Shown one piece after another: positions 7,075-11,206 of a DNA stretch of 11,206 nt. Source of the DNA: Bacteroidota bacterium. Its GTDB lineage: Bacteria; Bacteroidota; Bacteroidia; Chitinophagales; Chitinophagaceae. How positions within the stretch are numbered: the first letter of the stretch is position 1; the number at the start of each line of letters is the position of its first letter. Under the pieces are notes generated by a model. The model did no database searches, was not told where the DNA came from, and worked only from the letters and a program-made list of their open reading frames with translations. A program made the position numbers and the translations under genes. Location: assembly GCA_023390215.1 (NCBI GenBank), contig JAEWDG010000224.1, positions 1-11,206 on the forward strand. Reading direction: 5' to 3'.

Positions 7075-7563
7075 TCAGTCCTGAAGTTTGGTCACCATTT
7101 CTATGACCTGTTTTTCCAGGTCTTTTTTCAATTCAACCAGTTTATCCGCAACTGTAGCATCCGATCCGCCGATAATTTGTGCCGCAAGAATGCCCGCATT
7201 TTTTGCGCCATTCAAAGCAACGGTTGCCACAGGTACGCCGTTTGGCATTTGCAAAATGGATAAAACGGAATCCCATCCATCGATAGAGTTTGAAGATTTG
7301 ATGGGTACGCCGATAACCGGCAGGGTTGTGTAAGAAGCCACCATGCCGGGAAGATGTGCCGCTCCACCAGCCCCGGCAATAATTACTTTTAATCCCCGTG
7401 CTTTGGCGCCCAAAGCATAGGTGCGCATACGATCAGGCGTGCGGTGTGCCGATACCACAGTCATTTCATATTTCACACCTAACTGGTCGAGCATCTCAGC
7501 AGCGCCCTTCATGATCTCCAGATCACTCCGGCTTCCCATGATAATTCCAACACTTACCTGCAT
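7075..7563 (-). CDS. purE: N5-carboxyaminoimidazole ribonucleotide mutase PurE
   Basis: PurE converts N5-CAIR to CAIR in de novo purine synthesis. The 162-aa length is typical of a stand-alone PurE. Visible motifs are GSRSD at 10-14 (phosphate/ribose binding), SAHRTP at 38-43 with the catalytic His40, and the glycine-rich GAGGAAHLPGMVA loop near 84-96. The His-Arg pair in SAHRTP points to the class I (bacterial mutase) type rather than the class II carboxylase, which usually has His-Lys. Class I needs PurK to supply N5-CAIR; purK is not in the window. The start at the ATG on 7563 is well placed before the first beta strand. Upstream lies the repeat-filled gap behind the TolC gene; downstream the gene meets bshC with no spacer. 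Confidence 0.97.
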   Translation of the reverse strand: MQVSVGIIMGSRSDLEIMKGAAEMLDQLGVKYEMTVVSAHRTPDRMRTYALGAKARGLKVIIAGAGGAAHLPGMVASYTTLPVIGVPIKSSNSIDGWDSVLSILQMPNGVPVATVALNGAKNAGILAAQIIGGSDATVADKLVELKKDLEKQVIEMVTKLQD

Positions 7564-7580
7564 GGTTTATATTTTCGAAC

Positions 7581-7609
7581 ACAAGTTAGGAAAAGTTCCA
7601 GAGGTTCAA
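7581..7609 (-). promoter_or_regulatory. Possible purE promoter, -33 part inside a repeat
   Basis: On the minus strand TTG (7609-7607), within the second unit of the 9-bp array, is followed after 18 bases by TAACTTGT (7588-7581), which matches TAnnTTTG at 6 of 8 positions. The spacing to the purE ATG is 17 bases. The match is modest and may be chance. Confidence 0.2.
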
Positions 7610-7665
7610 GAGTTCAAGAGGTTCCAGAAGTTCAAGAGGTTCCAGAAGTTCACGAAGTTCAAAGC
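7595..7665. repeat. Eight-unit 9-bp tandem array, consensus GTTCMAGAR
   Basis: Eight units of GTTCMAGAR follow each other, one of them (7604-7611) one base short and the last two degenerate (GTTCACGAA, GTTCAAAGC). Within the array an 18-bp double unit, GTTCAAGAGGTTCCAGAA, occurs twice in perfect tandem (7612-7629 and 7630-7647), which suggests a recent duplication by slippage. On the opposite strand several units contain TTGAAC, the same core as the heptamer array at 858-920. The array lies 31 bp upstream of purE. Confidence 0.93.
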
Positions 7666-7697
7666 TCACCGTTCGACAGTGATCTTCACACACATAA

Positions 7698-7768
7698 ATC
7701 ATAATCTAAAATCACAGATCTTACATCACAGATCAGATTTCACCGACCAGATATTACAGATCATAATC
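7698..7768. repeat. Degenerate 7/14-bp array built on ATCACAG
   Basis: ATC or a near match recurs every 7 bp from 7704 to 7760. There is a clear 14-bp higher order: ATCACAG, ATCACAG, TTCACCG and ATTACAG at 7711, 7725, 7739 and 7753, alternating with ATCTAAA, ATCTTAC, ATCAGAT and ACCAGAT. A shortened ATCATA unit stands at both ends (7698-7703 and 7760-7765). The array touches the TAA of the TolC gene at 7769. No hairpin terminator is visible in it. Confidence 0.75.
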
Positions 7769-9082
7769 TTATTGTACCAAATCACCTCTAAGCCTTAATA
7801 AATCTGTTTCTGCGACTTTAGTATTGTAGCGCGCGTTGATGAGTCGGGTATATGCGTCTGATAAGGTTTTTTGAGTTTCCCTTAATTCGAGTACGGTTGA
7901 CAGACCAAGCCGGTTTCTTTCCAATGCGATATAGATATTCTCCCTTGCCAGTTTGATGTTTTCTTCTTCCAGTTCCAGAGTTCTCAACTGCATCTGGTAA
8001 GCTTTATAAGCGCTGCTTATCGAAGTATTGATCTGCGTTTGCTGATAATCGTATAATAATTTCTGATAGTTCACATCCAGTTCTGCGGAACGAATGCCCT
8101 TACGTACGTTCAAATAATTTAGAATCGGAATGTTTATGCTAATACCGTAATTAAAACCATAGCTCCTGTTGAAGAGCGGACTGAAATTATTGACCACCGT
8201 GTTATTATTCAGTTTGCTGAAGTTGTAAGCACTTTGTAAGGAAACTCTGGGGAACTGTTCGGCCTTTCTTTCCTTCAGCGAAAACTCCGCGATACGAATA
8301 TTCTGTTTGGCAACTTTTAAAGCCGGATTGTTTTGTTCTGCGGCTGCGAAAACATCTGCTTCTGCAAGATCGGGTTTGTATATAATGGTATCCACCACAT
8401 CATAATTACTGCCAGGTTTAAAACCTATTAACTGATTCAGCTGTTCTTTTAACTGTTCAATATTGTTGATTTGGGTGAATCTTGCCGCTCTCTGCGCGTT
8501 CAGGTCGAGCTTGGCCTGCAGCAATTCAGGTTTTGCGCCAAGGCCTACGGATAATTTTTTATCTGCCTGTTTTACTCTTTCTTCATTAATACCCATCTGC
8601 TCTTCGATCGCCTTTAGCTGTTGCTTCTGGCTAACAACATTATAATAGGTTTTCAATACATCTGACACAGAACTGATCACCTGGTTTTTGATGTTCAGTT
8701 CTCCGAGTTTTACATATTCTGCGTATTTGTTGCGTGTAATAAACATTTTTAAACCATCGAACACCACCCAGTTCAGATTGATCGAAGAAGAAATATTATC
8801 AGATTTAATTCCGGTGCCTTTGCGAATCGTTCCGTCGGCCAGCTTTTGTTTTGTGTTGTTATTATTCAACAGCAAACCGGTACTTGCATTGATCTGGGGA
8901 TAAAATAAGGCATCCCTGTATTTGTAATCCAGCGCGTAATAGCTGGAGTCGGCTTTTTGGATAAGGATCTCGTAATTGTTTTTCAGGGCAAGTGCTACAG
9001 CTTCATCAGGCGTAAGAATCTCCTGCGCGCGTAGCGAAAAGCTTAATCCAATGAATATAATAATTACTATTAAACGAAACAT
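7769..9082 (-). CDS. TolC-family outer-membrane efflux protein
   Basis: This 437-aa protein has the layout of the outer-membrane efflux (OEP/TolC) family, trimeric channels that connect an inner-membrane pump to the outside. A signal peptide is visible (MFRLIVIIIFIGLSFSLRA, cleavage probably after Ala19) without a lipobox cysteine, so it is not a lipoprotein. The mature part starts with LTPDEAVALALKNNYEI, the usual first helix of the family. Two similar OEP halves follow, each with long helices and a strand segment such as YPQINASTGLLLNN and FPRVSLQSAYNFS. The end is YNTKVAETDLLRLRGDL, again typical. It begins 5 bp after the RND permease stop, so both are surely one operon. Substrate cannot be predicted. 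It ends directly at the ATC array, with no obvious terminator. Confidence 0.93.
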   Translation of the reverse strand: MFRLIVIIIFIGLSFSLRAQEILTPDEAVALALKNNYEILIQKADSSYYALDYKYRDALFYPQINASTGLLLNNNNTKQKLADGTIRKGTGIKSDNISSSINLNWVVFDGLKMFITRNKYAEYVKLGELNIKNQVISSVSDVLKTYYNVVSQKQQLKAIEEQMGINEERVKQADKKLSVGLGAKPELLQAKLDLNAQRAARFTQINNIEQLKEQLNQLIGFKPGSNYDVVDTIIYKPDLAEADVFAAAEQNNPALKVAKQNIRIAEFSLKERKAEQFPRVSLQSAYNFSKLNNNTVVNNFSPLFNRSYGFNYGISINIPILNYLNVRKGIRSAELDVNYQKLLYDYQQTQINTSISSAYKAYQMQLRTLELEEENIKLARENIYIALERNRLGLSTVLELRETQKTLSDAYTRLINARYNTKVAETDLLRLRGDLVQ

Positions 9083-9087
9083 GATTT

Positions 9088-11206
9088 TTAATGATTTTCC
9101 GTTGTTGTTTCCGTGGGTAATTCATCCAGCGCACTTTTATGTTTGCGGGTTGAGAGATAAGAATAAATAGCGGGTACAACGAACAACGTAAGTAACAAAG
9201 AAAACATCACACCACCGACAATAACGATACCCAGAGGCATGCGACTCGTGGACGCGTCGCCCAATGATAATGCAAGCGGGAGGGCACCCAAAGCCATGGC
9301 CAGGGAGGTCATGAGAATGGGGCGGAAACGCGCTACCGCGGCGTCCGTTACAGCTTCCAGTTTTTTCTCTCCCTGCAATTGTTTCTGGTTTGCAAACTCT
9401 ACGATCAGGATCCCATTCTTTGTTACGAGACCAACCAACATGATCATCCCGATCTGGGAAAAGATATTAATTGTTTGACCAAACATCCACAAGGATATCA
9501 CTGCTCCCGCAAGGGCCAGTGGTACGGTGATCATAATTGTAAATGGATCAATGAAACTTTCAAACTGAGCGGCCAATACAAGGAAGATTAAACCGATCGC
9601 AAGGAAAAACGCGAAATATGTATTTCCTGAACTTTCTGCATAATCCCTGGATGAACCTGTTAACGAAGTCTGGAAACTATCATCCAGCACACTGTCCGCT
9701 ATCGCCTGTATTTCTTTGAGTCCATCACCGATTGTTTTACCTTCTGCGAGATTCGCGGAAATTGTTGCAGAGCGGTAACGGTTGAAATGGTAAAGGGTAG
9801 GAGGCGTAACATCTTCCTGGAAGTTCAGGAGGTTTACCAATGCGATTGATTCACCTTTATTATTGGTTACATAAATATCTTTCAGGTCATTGGGGTCATC
9901 ACGATCAGACCTTTCCACCTGGCCAATTACCTGATATTGTTTTCCATTCCGGAAAAAATAGCTGAGCCGTTGATTGGCAAGTGCCAGTTGAAGTGTTTGA
10001 GAAACATCGGATACGCTTACACCAAGTTCACTCGCCTTCAACCGGTCGATGGTGATCCTCAGTTCAGGTTTATTGAATTTGAGATCCGCATCCACACCCT
10101 GCAGAATGCTGCTCTTATTCGCTGCATCCAGCATGCGCGGTAAGGCTTCCCTGAGTTTATCCGAATTTACATTCTGAATTACAAACTGTACAGGTTGGGA
10201 ACTTCTTCGTGTAACCTGTATGGTTTGATCCTGTATGGCAAATGAACGACCATAGTTGAACCTCGGAAGTTTTTTATTAATCCAGTTTACAATTTCCTGC
10301 TGACTACGGGCGCGGTCCTTTGGCTCCACCAGGGCTATACGTATAAATCCGGAATTCGCAGAACCAGACTGGAAACCTGGAGCCGTCATGCTTACAAGGT
10401 ATTTTTTCTCAGGAACGGAATCGATGAGAAACTGGGTAAGCTGGTCCATGTATTTATCCATAGCGTCGTAAGCAGTACCTTCCGGCGCTGTTACCTGTAA
10501 ACGGAACTGGCTTTTGTCTTCCATCGGCGCAAGTTCAGATTGTAGGCTGCCGCCAATAAAATATATTAATACTCCGCAAACCGCGACCAATACCCAGGCC
10601 ATCCAGCGGACCCGCATGAATCCACTGAGCAAACGCCGGTAGCCGTTTTCCATTCCACGGAAGAACGGTTCGGAGAAATTATAGAACCGGGAATGCCGGA
10701 ATTTTTTTCCTGTGAGTTTTACGTTTAGTACAGGCGTTAACGTGAGGGATACAAATGCGGAGATCAACACTGCCCCGGCCACTACAATACCAAATTCCCG
10801 GAACAACCGGCCCACAAATCCCTGTAAGAAAATAATCGGGAGAAACACAACAGCGAGCGTGATCGAAGTGGAGATTACCGCAAAATAGATTTCTTTGGAA
10901 CCTTCTTTTGCAGCCAGCCATTTCGGAACACCTTTTTCCATTTTCTTGTAGATGTTCTCCGTAACAACGATACCATCATCCACCACCAGGCCCGTGGCAA
11001 GTACAATTGCCAGCAGCGTGAGGATGTTCACGGTGAAACCAAACAGGTACATGATGAAGAAAGCGCCGATAAGCGATACGGGAATATCGATCAATGGCCG
11101 AAGGGCGATCAGCACATCTCGGAAAAACAAATAAACGATTAGTACTACAAGCGCAAATGATAAGATCAGTGTTTCTTTCACTTCACTGATACTTTTACGG
11201 ATATTC
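9088..11206 (-). CDS. RND efflux permease (HAE1/AcrB family), N-terminus outside window
   Basis: The frame is open to the right edge, giving 705 visible residues of an expected 1000 or more; roughly the first 320 are missing. The visible part begins just before TM2 (IRKSISEVKETLILSFALVV). TM4 holds the proton-relay pair Asp-Asp in GLVVDDGIVVTEN (codons at 10980-10975). The second large periplasmic domain follows, and TM8-12 close the protein. TM10 has the relay lysine in GLVTKNGILIVEFAN (codon 9420-9418), and RFRPILMTSLAMALGALPLAL is the usual TM11 segment. All key relay residues visible are intact, so the pump should be active with proton motive force. The HAE1 type usually exports drugs or other amphiphiles rather than metals. 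The TolC gene follows after 5 bp; the membrane-fusion gene is expected upstream, beyond the right edge. Confidence 0.95.
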   Translation of the reverse strand, partial: NIRKSISEVKETLILSFALVVLIVYLFFRDVLIALRPLIDIPVSLIGAFFIMYLFGFTVNILTLLAIVLATGLVVDDGIVVTENIYKKMEKGVPKWLAAKEGSKEIYFAVISTSITLAVVFLPIIFLQGFVGRLFREFGIVVAGAVLISAFVSLTLTPVLNVKLTGKKFRHSRFYNFSEPFFRGMENGYRRLLSGFMRVRWMAWVLVAVCGVLIYFIGGSLQSELAPMEDKSQFRLQVTAPEGTAYDAMDKYMDQLTQFLIDSVPEKKYLVSMTAPGFQSGSANSGFIRIALVEPKDRARSQQEIVNWINKKLPRFNYGRSFAIQDQTIQVTRRSSQPVQFVIQNVNSDKLREALPRMLDAANKSSILQGVDADLKFNKPELRITIDRLKASELGVSVSDVSQTLQLALANQRLSYFFRNGKQYQVIGQVERSDRDDPNDLKDIYVTNNKGESIALVNLLNFQEDVTPPTLYHFNRYRSATISANLAEGKTIGDGLKEIQAIADSVLDDSFQTSLTGSSRDYAESSGNTYFAFFLAIGLIFLVLAAQFESFIDPFTIMITVPLALAGAVISLWMFGQTINIFSQIGMIMLVGLVTKNGILIVEFANQKQLQGEKKLEAVTDAAVARFRPILMTSLAMALGALPLALSLGDASTSRMPLGIVIVGGVMFSLLLTLFVVPAIYSYLSTRKHKSALDELPTETTTENH

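Noticed and set aside
7595..7665. TTCnnGAA units as heat-shock elements
   Set aside because: That element is eukaryotic; here the resemblance follows from the repeat unit itself.
7595..7768. CRISPR array
   Set aside because: The repeats are 7-9 bp with no unique spacers, and no cas genes are nearby.
7421..7798. Plus-strand open frame of 125 codons with a repeated FKRFQKF pattern
   Set aside because: The pattern comes from the 9-bp array being read in frame. The frame starts inside purE on the opposite strand and ends in the ATC array.
11179..11181. GTG as the start of the RND permease
   Set aside because: The frame continues upstream with typical RND sequence (IRKSISEV before TM2), so the gene simply runs off the right edge.

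Overview
The window looks like chromosomal DNA of a Bacteroidota bacterium, most likely Chitinophagaceae or a close relative. The reasons are moderate GC, weak or absent Shine-Dalgarno sites, TAnnTTTG-like -7 boxes close to start codons, a bacillithiol gene (bshC), an HAE1-type RND pump followed by TolC, and AT-rich short-period intergenic arrays. This placement is inference from gene content, not a database match.

Layout, left to right. (1) The 3' part of a plus-strand gene for a probable outer-membrane beta-barrel protein ends at 638. (2) A 286-bp convergent gap (639-924) holds two weak hairpins and a nine-unit heptamer array. (3) A minus-strand cassette of three tightly packed genes follows (3958 down to 925): a class I glutamine amidotransferase-like protein, an ATP-grasp ligase-like protein and an all-alpha protein with CHAD-like motifs. 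(4) A 170-bp divergent promoter region separates the cassette from plus-strand rimO (ribosomal protein S12 methylthiotransferase) and bshC (last step of bacillithiol synthesis). (5) bshC meets minus-strand purE tail to tail with no spacer; the two stop codons form the palindrome TGATCA. (6) A 205-bp gap (7564-7768) contains two different tandem arrays, one with a 9-bp period and one with a 7/14-bp period. (7) A minus-strand efflux operon runs in from the right edge: an RND permease (N-terminal third outside the window), then a TolC-family outer-membrane channel 5 bp later. The membrane-fusion subunit is probably just outside the right edge.

How the genes work together. The RND and TolC proteins would form two parts of a tripartite export pump. 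rimO, bshC and purE are housekeeping genes with no obvious shared pathway. The least understood part is the three-gene cassette. A glutaminase-like domain beside an ATP-dependent carboxylate ligase suggests an amide- or peptide-forming pathway with an unknown substrate, and the third gene has no secure assignment. This cassette and the three short-period arrays are the best candidates for something not well described.
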